Shown here piece after piece: positions 23,112 through 35,300 of a DNA stretch of 64,000 nucleotides. This stretch comes from Anaeramoeba flamelloides. Lineage: Eukaryota > Metamonada > Anaeramoebidae. Position 1 is the first letter of the stretch. Each line of letters begins with the position of its first letter. The position numbers and the translations under genes were made by a program. The notes under the pieces are model-generated. The model did no database searches. It was not told the origin of the DNA and worked only from the letters and a program-made list of their open reading frames with translations. Location of the stretch: assembly GCA_027625915.1 (NCBI GenBank), contig JANTQA010000030.1, positions 1,054,001 to 1,118,000 on the forward strand. Reading direction: 5' to 3'.

Positions 23112-23316
23112 TTCGGAAAGGAGTGTTATGTTTCAAGAATAGAAAATTTAATAATAATAAATAGAGTCAACAGAATGGTGTAAAAAATGACCAAAAATAG
23201 AAACAAATGATTGAATTTCATCATTTTTTAAAGAGAACAAATATACATTTTATGAGAAATAAGATCATAGATTTTTAGCCTTGGTGGAAAATATGATTTG
23301 TTGTTAAATAAATTGA

Positions 23317-23496
23317 ATAAAATTTTCATTCACCTTTTATATGAAAAGATTTTGATAAAGTAAACTTTTCAAATATTTAATATTCGGAAAAAGAAGCTCA
23401 AATTATTAATTTCTCTTGTTAAAGTAGAGGATTTTTGGGGAGTTATTATAATTCTTGACAGGTTATTTTTTTGGAAAGCTTTGTGAAAATTTTGAT
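23317..23496. mobile_element. Short inverted-repeat element, family H copy 3
   Basis: The left end ATAAAATTTTCATTCACCTT and right end GGAAAGCTTTGTGAAAATTT are imperfect inverted copies matching the copies at 4054 and 9713. It lies about 200 bp upstream of the CH-like gene start. No coding capacity. Confidence 0.5.
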
Positions 23497-24329
23497 CGGT
23501 ATATTTTATCATTAAAAGTAATTTGATGAGGATTCGGAGTTTGGTTTTTTTTTTAAACTCAAAAGTTAATTATTTTTCAATGTTAATGAAAACTGAAAGT
23601 CTCGAGAACGAAAGGTATATTATTTTTGGAGGTATATGAACAAGTATTGTAGACTAAAAAGAATCTAAAAATCCTTAATGATATTGGTTTTGCTTCCTTA
23701 AAGTTCAATATCAGGCAAAAAGCATGTTTACAGATTTTCAATTGGACTTTATCTTAAATAAACCTGATACAAATTTCCAAGACTATTATTCAACTCTCTT
23801 TGGTTAGTACTTCACTTGAAAACTCTATTTCGTTAAAATTGTAAAAGTTGCATTTCTTTTCTTTCCTAATCAAAAACTTTTCTCTTCAAAATAATTTTTT
23901 TTTTGAAGAGAATTAAACAAAATTCAAGAAATATCTAAATTTTCAAATTACAGTATTTTCAATGTTGTGGAATATTTAAATAAAAAACATATTTTGATGT
24001 TGGTTAAGATTAAAAAACAGTTAAATCCAAGAATTAGAATGTTTTTCTTGAAAAAAAAATTTGAAATTTCAAAATCTCAACTTTTTTTTGGAAAAGCTTT
24101 AATAACATTCGGTTATTTCGTTACACACTTAAAGAATGAAAACTTCAGATACCTTAAAGATTTTGTCCTTTTATTTTGATTAAGGGATCATCGTCTTCCA
24201 GAAAGAAGTCTAAATTTACAGTACGTTATTATTGAAAGTATATGAGATTTATGTGCTATTGCTCAAATAGCTTAAAAAATCTATTCTAAATTTTAATGAA
24301 CATTAAATAATTACATTTTTTAGTAAAGA

Positions 24330-25480
24330 TCACTATTAAATAAGTGTAATTTTGTATTTTTTTTTTTAATTCCTTTTTACCTAATCTAAAGATAGAAACT
24401 CAAAATAATAGTATACGGGAATTTAATAATTCATAATAAAACTTCTAAAAGTAAATATTTTTTTAATTTCAAAGATTACCTTAATAATCCTCAACATAAA
24501 AATCCAAAATAAACTAGATTTCAAAAAGTTTAACTCAATTTATAATTTAACGAAAGTTTTTTTGAAAGTTTATTACAGTATTCTTATCAAAATAATATTT
24601 TTATTTTTGGATCAGTTTCCTTTTTTCTAATTTTAATTTTTCTTTTTATTTTTCAAATTTTTTTTTTTTTTTTCTTTTTCTTTTTTTTTTTGCCAAAAAT
24701 CATGTGGAAAAAATTAAAGATCTTCAGAAAGACAAATAATCACTAGGAAAATTGAGATACCATGCAATGTCTTTCTAAAATGAATTTAATTATGAGTAAA
24801 AACTCTTCTTGTTAAACTTTTTCAGTGAAAGTTCGGTAAAAAAAAATCGGTAATGCTCATTTTAAAAATTCTAACACACTTTTTTTATTGTTTTTGGTTT
24901 TATTTTTTTTAATTTTTAAAATATCAGGTTTTTGTTTATTTTGACTGATTTAAAAGTTATTTACAAATCAGATTTCATTATTAGTTGTTCTTGAATACTA
25001 AAGGAATATTTCTAATTTATTATTTCAGGCTAGTCACAATTTTTAAAATGGCGTTTAGTTTAGTGTTGTTTCCTTTTTAGGAAGATAATTTTAACATCAG
25101 TATATTTCCAATATTTCAGAATTTCTTTTTCTTTGAAAAAAAATTTTATTACTGGTTAATTATTTAAATTTTTTAATTATTGAATTTTTTAGCAATTAAT
25201 CTACATTTCACGCAAATTTAAGAACGATATTATCCAACTTTTGAATTCTGAATATTGATAATTCAACTTTAAATTAATGGTAAAATATATATTTTTTTCT
25301 TGAAATTGTTGGGAATTTTGGTTAATAATTGATCATTTTTATTTTGATGAGGTAAACAAATATAACTTCTTGACTAATTTATTTTTTAGAGACATTTATA
25401 AAATGGCGAACTAATGTAATACACACGCAACAATGTCATGCTTTCATCTTATATTTCAACTTGTTAGAGGTTAATCCCTT
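24330..25480 (+). repeat. Decayed dispersed repeat R2, copy 2
   Basis: It follows the same order of blocks as 5960-6830, with an added stretch about 24550-25130 that I could not match. The final block (CGAACTAATGTAATACACAC) corresponds to the ATAACACTCATGCG block of copy 1. Confidence 0.4.
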
Positions 25481-25527
25481 AATGGTTTAAATATATCTAA
25501 AAAAATAATTGAAAAAATTGTGCTTAA

Positions 25528-26204
25528 GGGTCAAGTCATTACGTTGAAATTTTTTATTCTGAAATGAAAAAAAAACTTTTTAGTAATTTTATTGAGGACC
25601 TAACACCAATCAAAAACCAACCAACCTATGATGTACTATCGATCTCCAAAAATCAACAACCAAAAATCAGGACATTTTTAGAAAAAAGCGCCAAAGAGCT
25701 ACACTCAATTTCCAATTAGAATGGTTGTGAATTACAATTCTGAAAACAACTATGTCAGTTTTGAAGTGTGGCTCTTTGGCGCTTTTTGAGATCTTAGTGA
25801 CTTTTTTTTTCTTTTTTTTCTTTTTACAAATGAGTTATTTTTATTGAAAGACTATTACCTAATCCTTACTTGGTCAAATTTAGAGGGTTTTAAAATAACC
25901 ACAGACCAGAATAAATAGAATAAAATTGATTGCGAAATACAAGAAAGCAATTTGTTTTAAATTAAAGAAATTTAACCTCTTTTGAAAAAGAAAATGAGAA
26001 AAGATGATTTTTTTTTTAAATTTTGATTTTTTGAAATTGAGAACTCTTTTTCTTCGTTTAATTTTTTGTTAAAGAGATCCAATTGGATTTTTTTTTTTGT
26101 TATTTGAATTTTGTCAACCAAAAGAAGGCCTATTTCACAATAACCTTTTTGGTCTCAGGTCACCCCTTGAGTATGGTGCCTTTTCACGGTAAATGACTAG
26201 ACCC
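25528..26204. mobile_element. TTAA-flanked inverted-repeat element (piggyBac-type MITE candidate)
   Basis: 677 bp bounded by TTAA on both sides (25524-25527 and 26205-26208). Inverted ends are GGGTCAAGTCATTACGTTGA on the left and, at the right, the complement of GGGTCTAGTCATTTACCGTG. TTAA is the exact target duplication of piggyBac transposons. A decayed piggyBac transposase lies 4 kb away, although I did not find the same ends around it. A strong hairpin (25682-25789) sits near the left end. No open frame. Confidence 0.7.
25682..25789. repeat. 108-bp hairpin inside the TTAA element
   Basis: Arms of about 28 bp read AAAGCGCCAAAGAGCTACAC and, inverted, GTGTGGCTCTTTGGCGCTTT. They surround a loop of about 50 bp. 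The GC content of the arms is well above the surroundings. It could be subterminal structure of the element or a source of small RNA; nothing in the sequence decides. Confidence 0.75.
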
Positions 26205-26770
26205 TTAAAGTTGTTCTTATGAATTTAATCAAATTTTCTTTTATTCGATAAAAATAGAACAATTTTAGAATAATTTTTCACTTCATGATAAATATAAATG
26301 CTAAGTTACTGATCTTTGGACTTCAAAGTTGAAAAATAATTTTCTTTTAATTTGTTTTGAAAAGTAAATTAGTTGTTAAAAAAAAGTGATTTGTTTTTAT
26401 TATATTTTAATGGGGGTTTTATTTCTCTTATTTACCCTAATTCATGTTCTAAAATTTTATGTATATATTAAAAGATTTTAATATATTTTTATTACACACA
26501 AAGACTAATCAAGATATTTAATTTATTTTTAATAATTTATATTTAAAATTTTATTATTTTTAAAAATAATTGAAAAATAATTTATTTTTTAATTTAAAAA
26601 TCAAGATTTATTATTCTTTTCATAATCTAGAACTGACCAACATAACCTAAATTGGACAATCCCAGAGAGAAATATCGAGTTCATAAACGATATCTAATTT
26701 TTTTTTATTATTTTTCACAATTTACCAAATTGTGGTTTAATTACATTCATAAAATAAGATCTTCGGTTTT

Positions 26771-27167
26771 CCATTTGAAAAAAGTAGTTTCAACACTGTT
26801 TTTAATTGGTAATATTGGGAAAATATCTATGTGAGATATTTTAATAAAAGAAAAAAATTATAAATAAAGACAAAATGTAAGATTCAACATAAAAAACAGT
26901 TTTTTAAAAACTACTTTTTTGATTATTTTTCTTTGATTGATCTATTATTAAAAATTTGTTGAAAAAATTGACTATTTTTCAGATCTCCAAAATTATCTAA
27001 TGGTTTCAATAAATATGGAGATTTAATAATTATTCGATATTTTGATTGAAATTAATATAATGAATTATTCTTTCAACTTAATTCATTTTTTTTTTTATTG
27101 GTTTTATTTTTAATTTTCTGTAATGAAGACGATTAAAAAAATGTATTGAACTTTTTTTTTCTCAGAG
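26771..27167. mobile_element. MITE family C copy 2, diverged and inverted
   Basis: Read forward, this follows the reverse complement of 15439-15881 from end to end. It has a terminal CATTTGAAAAAAGTAGTTTC, the block AAATAAAGACAAAATG, the block AAAAATTTGTTGAAAAAAT, and a closing TTGAACTTTTTTTTTCTCAG. Divergence is much greater than between the arms of copy 1, so this is an older insertion. Confidence 0.7.
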
Positions 27168-30100
27168 GGATAAATAATACTTTTTATCTCCTAACTTATA
27201 AAGAACAATTCAATCTTTTAATTTTAAAAATATCTTTTGGCTATTTTAACAAGAATTTTAAATGATTGTGTAAAATCATCAATTTTGTTCAATTTTTATT
27301 AATTCTGGAAAAGGAACTTGTGATTTTTTTTTATTTTGAGATATAAAAACAAAAATTCTTTTTTTTTTTTTTTATTATTTTTCAAATTAAAAAAAAGTAC
27401 AGTTAGTTATAAGCAAATTTTCTGTTCATTCAAAAAATCGATAGATTTCTCGAATATAATAGACAAACCCAGAAAAGTAATATCAGGTATTTTTTAATTT
27501 TTTTTTTTTTTTTAATTAGACAATAGTTTGATTTTCCAAACAAAAACAAGAATCTAAAAAAAAAATCCTGTAGGTTTTCAACTTTTTACATGAATTGAAG
27601 TATATCATTGATTTACCGCAATTCTATTAAATTATTAACAATATAGAAACTTGGCGACATAACTATTTATTATTTTTTCAAAAAAAAGATATGGTTTTTA
27701 ATCATTTTTAACACTTCCCAACAAACTATTTTTTAATTCATAAATTCAGTAATTATCTATTCCAATTTCTATTTTTTGTAAATAATTCGATTTTTAATCA
27801 ATATTTTCAGATTATTTCCTCCTGAAAGGATGATAGTATCCTCATTCATTAAAACCGAAGTGTTTATATCATGGGATATAAATTAAATCTTCTCTTTATT
27901 ATTTGTGATTTTTTATGAATCCATTTTGCCCTGATTGTATAAATAAGCTTTGAAGATTTTGAATTGATGAATAGAAGTTAGGGTTTTTTTTATTAATCCA
28001 AATATCAAAATTCTTTATATCATTTTTTCGTCAAGTCAAATATTTCCAATCCAAACAATCTTTATTTTTTTTTAAAAATTTTTGAAATAACAAATAGATT
28101 CTTTTCACACTTAAATTTCATACACAATGGAAATAGTTAGAGAATAAAAAATATTTTCATAAAAAGAAAGATTCATTCCTTAGGTTTTTTGGTTGATAAT
28201 TATTGAGTTAAACTTTGAATTGTAAAAAAATTGAAAAAGAATATGTACTTTTGGAAGTTCTAAATATGAATTATTAAACAAGAATACTATTAGTTTGAGT
28301 TTATATTTTTAGATTTGGAAAGAGTTTAATTATAAAACAAATCAAAAAACAATCATTTTTTGAATTACGATCTTTAATAATAAATATACTGATTTTTTGC
28401 TGATATAATTATTCTAATAGATTTTTTTAAGGAGACCATTTAAAATATCAACAATTGGTATCATATACATATAATTACGCTATCCTTGATCTACTGACAA
28501 ATTAATTGTTACATTAATCCCTTAAGGTATATACAATCTTTTAATACATAAATTAAAATAATTCTATTTTTGAAATACTTTAAGTTTATTATTATTATTT
28601 TTTGTTTATAAAAATCAACTAAATCTCATGAAAATTGGATCTGTAAATCAAAATTCATTCAAATATTTGAAAATAATTTTTGACATCTGTCTCTTATTAA
28701 ATAGCATTGTTTATTTTAAGTTAAAATTAAAAAATATTAAAAATTTAAAAAAAAATCAATTATAAATCTGACCTCGAAATGATAGCTAAATCATTATAAT
28801 TTGTATCAAAAATATATTCTTGTTGAAAAAAATTCCAACTTTAACTAAGAAAAAAAAGATTATTTTTTTTTTTTCAAGTTAATTTATATTTTTTTTTAAT
28901 ATTTTTGTTTTATTGTTTAGAATCAAATATAGATGATTGCTATTGAATGATAAACAATGGATAAAACTTAATTTTCTATGTGGTGTAAAAATTTCTTATG
29001 TGACGAATAAAGTATTCAATCAAGTATTTTAGGCCATGTTTGAGGTATGAGGTACCCAAAAAAAATAAATTCCAGTAAAGAATATTATGTTTTAATCATT
29101 AAAACTAAGAAGTTTTTGATATGTAGACATTTATTTGAAAAAAAAACATATTTTAAGGATAAATATCCATTGGTAAATACTATAAAACAACTAGAACTAT
29201 GGAAAATTTATAAAATGTCGAAAAATTTTATCAAATTATTCTTTTTTATTTTTTGAAACTATACAAGTTTTAATAGAAAGTTTTTTTTACAATAATTATT
29301 AATAAATTTTTTATCTTAGAATTGTTTCATGGCAATTCAAATAACAAATTTTATTTCAAAAAAAAATAGGATACTTGCAGTTCTAAGATATATATGTCGC
29401 CATAACCAATATTAGTAATTTTTTTATTATTTATTTTATCAAAAGAAATTTATTATAATCATTCAAATTGATATTAATCGTGGTATTTGATAATCAATAA
29501 AACATAAAAGATATGTCATTGTTCATTGGTACCTTAGTTAAAATGATAATATAATTTCCTTTTTAATTTTGTTTTACAAAAAAAAAAATTGTAGTCAATT
29601 TAATAATAACTAATAAATATCAATTTCTCATGATTTTCAATATAAATTTATCAAATAGATTATATTTTTATTGTTAATTATTGGATTAAGATTTGAATTT
29701 TTTTTCTTGAAAAATTAATCAAAATTTTTCTTAATAAAAACCTAAAATTCGTAATTATTTTATTCACAGTACTAATAAAAATAAATAAAATTTAAAATTC
29801 CAAGGGTTGCCTTATAAATAACAAATTTCATTATGAAAAAAAAACCTTTTCGCGAATTTCAGGTATTTTATTGTCAAGAAGAAAAATCATTTCCTCAATT
29901 TGTAAAATAACTAATTATTTTCATATTTTTACTAATTATGTTATAACAAGAGTGTATTTATGTAGGATTCTTTTTCTAGTTTATCTAAAACTAATAAAAT
30001 AATGAAAATCATGACATTAAAGTCTAAAAAAAATTAAAAAAAATGTTTGTAATAACTATTTCAATTTTCTTTGACATTGGAGCCTAAAATTAGTACTTTT

Positions 30101-30539
30101 AATTGTATAATTATAATGAAATGATTCTATTTTTGAAAGTTTAATCGGTTACTATACGAGTTTAAATAGTTTTAAACAAAATAATTCAATTTTTTTAATA
30201 AATTCATGATCAATAGTTTTTTTTTATTTAAAAAAAAAATTTGTTTTTTTGATCAATTAATTTTTTTTTTTTTGATTGATCAAATCAAAATTTTTAAAAT
30301 GTAAAATATTTTGCTACTGTATTTTTTTGGCCATTTTATAAGAATAAAAAGTTGGTAAAATTTTATGATTTTTCTGCAAATGAAGTTACATTCATTTTTT
30401 TTTTTTCACAACTCTTATGACTAATTTACAAATTTTATCAACAATTGCAGTTAATCAACTTTCAAATTATACAAGAAAAAGGAAAAAATTAATGTATTCA
30501 AAAAAAACAATCTAAAAAATAAAAAAAAAAAAAAAAAAA

Positions 30540-32095
30540 AATCATCTTTAAAAATAAAAGAAAAAAGTTTAATTTATGGAATCAAAACAATTCTAATTTC
30601 CACATATTACCTGAAAATATCCTTAAAAAGTTAAATAAAGAGGGTTGTAAAGACACTACAGAACAAAATAAAATTAATTCTAAAAAACATATTTTTGGTA
30701 AAACAAAACTTATTACTGAAAAACTTAATTCAGTAAAGGATTGTTTCTTATCATTATTTAATAAACAGTTAATTGATAAATTATTAAATATTTTGAATAC
30801 ACAATTGAAAATTATTGAAAAAAATCAAAAAAACAGAAAATATAAAATAAATTACAAACCATTTAGAAAACAAGAATTATTAAATTTTATTTCGATATTT
30901 ATTGAGATGCAATTATGTCCCCAACCCAATTTAAGGTGCTATTGGGAAAAAAAATACTTTATTGTTTGGAAATCAATTTATTCAAAAAAAATTTAGCTCG
31001 AGATAGATTTTTACAACTTCATAATTGTTGGAGATTTTCAAAGAAAAAATCTTTTAAATCTAAATTAAAACAAATGGAAAAAATTTTTCAAAATTCATGG
31101 GATCCTGGTTCAAAAAACGTTGTAGATGAAATGATGGTAAAATTCCGTGGTAGATGTAAATATAACGTTACTATACCAAAAAAACCCATACCAAAAGGTT
31201 TATTATTAAATTCAATTACAGATGAAAGTTCTTATATATATGGAATTGAATTATTTAAAAAAAGGAAAAAAAAACTAATCAAGAAATAATCATTAAATTA
31301 GTTAAAAAATTACCATTAGATAAACACCCACCATATTATTTTCATATTTATACAGATTCATATTTAGGTTCATTAAAAACTTCTTTAGAATTAGTTAAAT
31401 TAAAGATTAGAACTACATCTTTAACTCTAAAAAAACAGACCCTCTTTTTTTATTTGGTAATGGATTACAAACTAAATTACAATTAAACCAATGGAGAACT
31501 TTTTCAAAAAAATTTTATAATAAAATGGTTAATGTAACATGTTATAGAGATGAAAAGAAAATTGGTTCATCGTATGTAAATCTAATAACAGATTCAGAAG
31601 ATGACCATTCACTTGAATTTTTACCAAAAAAGATACAATTACAATTAATGAGAAAACAAGTAAAAAAAAAGAAAATACAAAATAAAATAAAAATAAAACC
31701 ATGGTGTGTTGTAGATTATATTAATAATATGAACTATATAGATAGAGCCGACCAAAATATAAATTCTTATAGTTTTAATCATAAACACAAATCTTGGAAA
31801 AGATGTATATTATATCATTACTTTATTATTTTGATTCATAACACACAAATAATTTATAATTCAAATAAAAATTCAAATAAAAAACTGACAAAATTGAAAT
31901 TTTTAACAATTTTAACTACTCAAATTTCATCTGTTAAAACTCCACAGTTTGATAAAAAACATAAATTAGTTGGAAAATATAAAAAGAAAAAAATTGTTAT
32001 TTTTTGTCAAAGATTTTTAGAAAAAAAAATCCAGTACAACTAAATTCTGTATGAATTGTAATTTATCATTTCATAAGAAATGTTTTTATCGGGTA
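30540..32095 (+). pseudogene. Decayed piggyBac transposase gene
   Basis: Frames on the plus strand read as a piggyBac (DDE_Tnp_1_7) transposase broken by frameshifts, at least three. In order: an N-terminal helical part; LLNFISIFIEMQLCPQPN; RDRFLQLHNCWRF; VDEMMVKFRGRCKYN with IPKKPIPKG; HIYTDSYLGSLKTS; PWCVVDYINNMNYIDRADQN; KSWKRCILYHYFIIL; and a C-terminal cysteine cluster with C-x-x-C, H and CF near 32050-32090. The three catalytic aspartates of the family appear retained (in VDEMM, TDSYLG and YIDRAD). The first shift lies near 30910-30920, the next near 31265-31285, another near 31400-31520, and one before the cysteine cluster. Lysine-tract slippage probably caused most. TTAA-flanked ends were not found. 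A three-copy 18-bp tandem repeat follows at 32100. Confidence 0.85.
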
Positions 32096-32099
32096 CATA

Positions 32100-32158
32100 T
32101 TTTTATATAAATTTTAATTTTTATATAAATTTTAATTTTTATATAAATTTTAATTTTT
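32100..32158. repeat. 18-bp tandem repeat, about 3 copies
   Basis: The unit TTTTTATATAAATTTTAA is repeated three times with almost no change, just after the piggyBac remnant. Confidence 0.9.
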
Positions 32159-32359
32159 ATTACAAAAATTTTAGCTTTTATTTATTATTTCTTCAATAAA
32201 TAATAAAACTTTCTTTTTTTTCATATTTTATTGTTAATATTGAATTATTTAAAATTATTGAATTTAAAAATTTTATTAATTCGAATTCGATCAATTTTTT
32301 TGTATTTAAAAATTTACTACCTTTCAGGCCGTGGCGGCATATATATATATAATGATGAA

Positions 32360-35300
32360 TTACCATTTTGAATTTCTTCTATTTTGAATATTATTATTTC
32401 TGGATCTTGATCTTCTATTAAAAAATCTTCTTTGGTTATTATGTAAATTACGATAATCTATCCCATTAAACCTATGTTCTTCATTTGGATTATTATTTCT
32501 TCTCCTGTTACCAAACCTACCCCCACCAATTCTTCTATCATAATTATTTTCAGTCATCCCAAATAACCATTCAGGAATTTCTTGTTCGCTATCTCCTAAA
32601 GTTCCAATTAATTTTTTAATGACTCTTTTATTTGATCCATTATTAATAAATGCTGTTGCGAGTCCTTGTTGACCTGCCCGACCAGTCCTTCCAATTCTGT
32701 GGATGTAATCCGTTATATCTTTGGGAAGATCATAATTGATTACATGAGTAACATTTGGTACATCTCTATTAAATGGTATTAAACAGTAAAATAATTCAAT
32801 ATTAGAAATAATAATCCATATTAATTTCATTTTACATTTTTTAACTTTATTCCGAAATTGTTTTAAAAAAACTATTTTCAATGTGAATAAAAGATTTATG
32901 GCATTTCCAAAAAAAAAAGTATGACTGTTTTTTTGAAAACCATTTTAAAAAAGTGAGGATTTTTTTTTAGGATTTAAGAATCAAAATTTTTCAAAAAAAA
33001 AAAAAAAAAGATTAATAAAAAAATTAGTAAAAAACTCTTTTTAAAAGTGATAATTTCCTTCTTGAACTTCTACTCTATATTCAAAGGTTGAGTCCTCACT
33101 TTTTTAAAACTTTATTTTTATCAAGAAGTTTTATTTAAAAATTTACTTGCCTTTTTAAATAAAAAAGTTTTAAAGGGTTCTAAAAAAGTAATCAATTTTT
33201 GAAAGTAGCTGTAAATTCACAATACTATTTTCATTTTAAAGTGTTTCTATTTATCGATTAGTAAAATAATAATTTTTTCTTCTGTCAAAGTGGCACAAAA
33301 ATTTTTTTCAAATTTCAATTATTTTTAATAATTAAACTCTGAAGAATCAATAAGAAATAAGTAGAATAATATATACTCGATAACAATTGATATAGGTACG
33401 AAGTAAATATATTCCGATAATATATAAAATCTTAAAAATTGAAAAGGTAAATTTTTTAGGGTAACCCATTGAGAAAAACAACAATAAGGTCCCTTTTGGT
33501 CTTTAATTTAAGTTTAAAGAAAATTTTAATAGAATATCAATATGCTTTTGCTTCAATTATCTTTACAATTATTATAACATTTTTTTTACCTAGTAACTAT
33601 AAGTCTTGTAATAAAAAAAATTTTTTTTTTACAAAACAATTTCGTATAAATAAAAAAAAAAGATTAGATTGATATATTTTAAGAAAAGTAGGCTTCCCAT
33701 TTTTTCTTTTTGGAAAAAACAAATAAAAAGCATTTTTAAAAATAAAATGGGAATGGAGTTAATTTTTTTCATTAGAATAAATAATAAAGTTTTCTAGTAA
33801 TCAATTCGTGAAAATAATAACAGATTTTGGGAACTATTAAAAAACGTTTAATGAAAAATTGAACACATTACTTCTATGAGTGTGTTTGAAAAAAAGTAAA
33901 AAGTAAAATGTGAAAATAGGATATCAATTTTGAAATTTTCACCATTAATTTTTTCTTCCAATATCTTGACAAATCCTTAACCATATGTAATTCAACCATT
34001 ACATATGTGCCATTTTGGCTTGAAAATATTTTATTAAGAAAATTATCAATACTGAACAAATAAGTAATTATTTTATATATTTCAAAATATTTCTGAAAAA
34101 TGAAAAAAAAAAAAACACTTTTTTTACTTGCTTATTATAAAAAGAAGGAATAGGTGTTTATCAATTAGACCTTTTATCCTCTTTATTATTTTAATTTATT
34201 GCTCGCCTTTTCTATTTAAAAAAACAAAATAAAAATAACTAACAATATATATCTAGATGTTTTCGGATGATCTGATTTTACATATGATAGGATTGTGTAA
34301 AGAATTCAATTATCGATTAAAAAACAAAAGATAAAAAGGAATTAGAGATTTTGGACTAAATCCGAATAATGAATAAAACAAAAAAAAACTTTAATACTAA
34401 AAAAGTTCTTGATCTAGTTATTTGTCTAGATAAACTAGTTTATTAAAAGTTTAACATTGATGAAGTTAAGATCAATTTTAAAAAAATTTATTAGTATTTT
34501 TATAACACAAAATTTTTTTGAATAGATTAAAAATTCAGTTTTTTTAAAGCCGTATTACATAGTCAACTATTATATGGATTAGAAATATTTGATTTGACAA
34601 AATCATTTTTTAAAGATATTAGTGCTTGGATTAATAATAATAAGAAAATAAAAATATAAACAATTATTTTGTTAATAATCCACATTCCCCAAGACTTATT
34701 TATCAAAAAGATACTAATATTGATCCTATCAGAATCACAATATATACCAGAAGATTTGAGTTAATTTAAAAAATAAAAATCCTTGTTTTGATGAGTTAAT
34801 AAGCTCTTTTTCCTTTTTGAGAAAAAGAATTTTGAAATATTAATTTGAAATCAAAAAAAGTAAAAAACTGGAAATTTAGCGAGATGGTTTCAGAATTAAA
34901 TAATTCAAAAATACTTAAAGTTTTAAACGTGGCTATGTTTTGAAAAATTCAAAATAATTGATTAAAATTTAAGATTTTACTATATTCTTTTGAAAAGTGG
35001 AAAAACACTGTTACACTTTTTTTTTTGATTAAAGAAATATAAAGAAAATTTCTTCAATTTTCTTTTAAGTTCCAAAATAAAAAAAAGTACAGTCATGTGT
35101 TCTTTTTATTCCCAAAATCTAATGATTTTATAGCCAAAATAAAAGAATTCAAATATCATTTGCCAATAGTTTTTCCAGCATTTAAAAGAATTGAATCAAA
35201 AATCTTGATTTTACTCAACTCTTTCAAATTCTAGAAAAAACTAGTCACACCTTGGCAATTGGCATCACTCCAACTTACCCATGATATTATTGATTTGGCT

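Larger units (their letters stand above)
23112..30539. other. Gene-free 7.4-kb stretch
   Basis: No supported gene. It contains elements at 23317-23496, 25528-26204 and 26771-27167 and repeat R2 copy 2 (about 24330-25480), listed separately. From about 27.2 to 30.5 kb I see only AT-rich, homopolymer-rich DNA. The short open frames there (for example 29047-29256) have no domain signal. Confidence 0.55.

Noticed and set aside
32360-32881. Separate small helicase gene starting at 32881
   Set aside because: The first 38 residues of that frame do not match the family, and the remainder begins exactly where exon 1 at 36884 stops, with matching splice phase.
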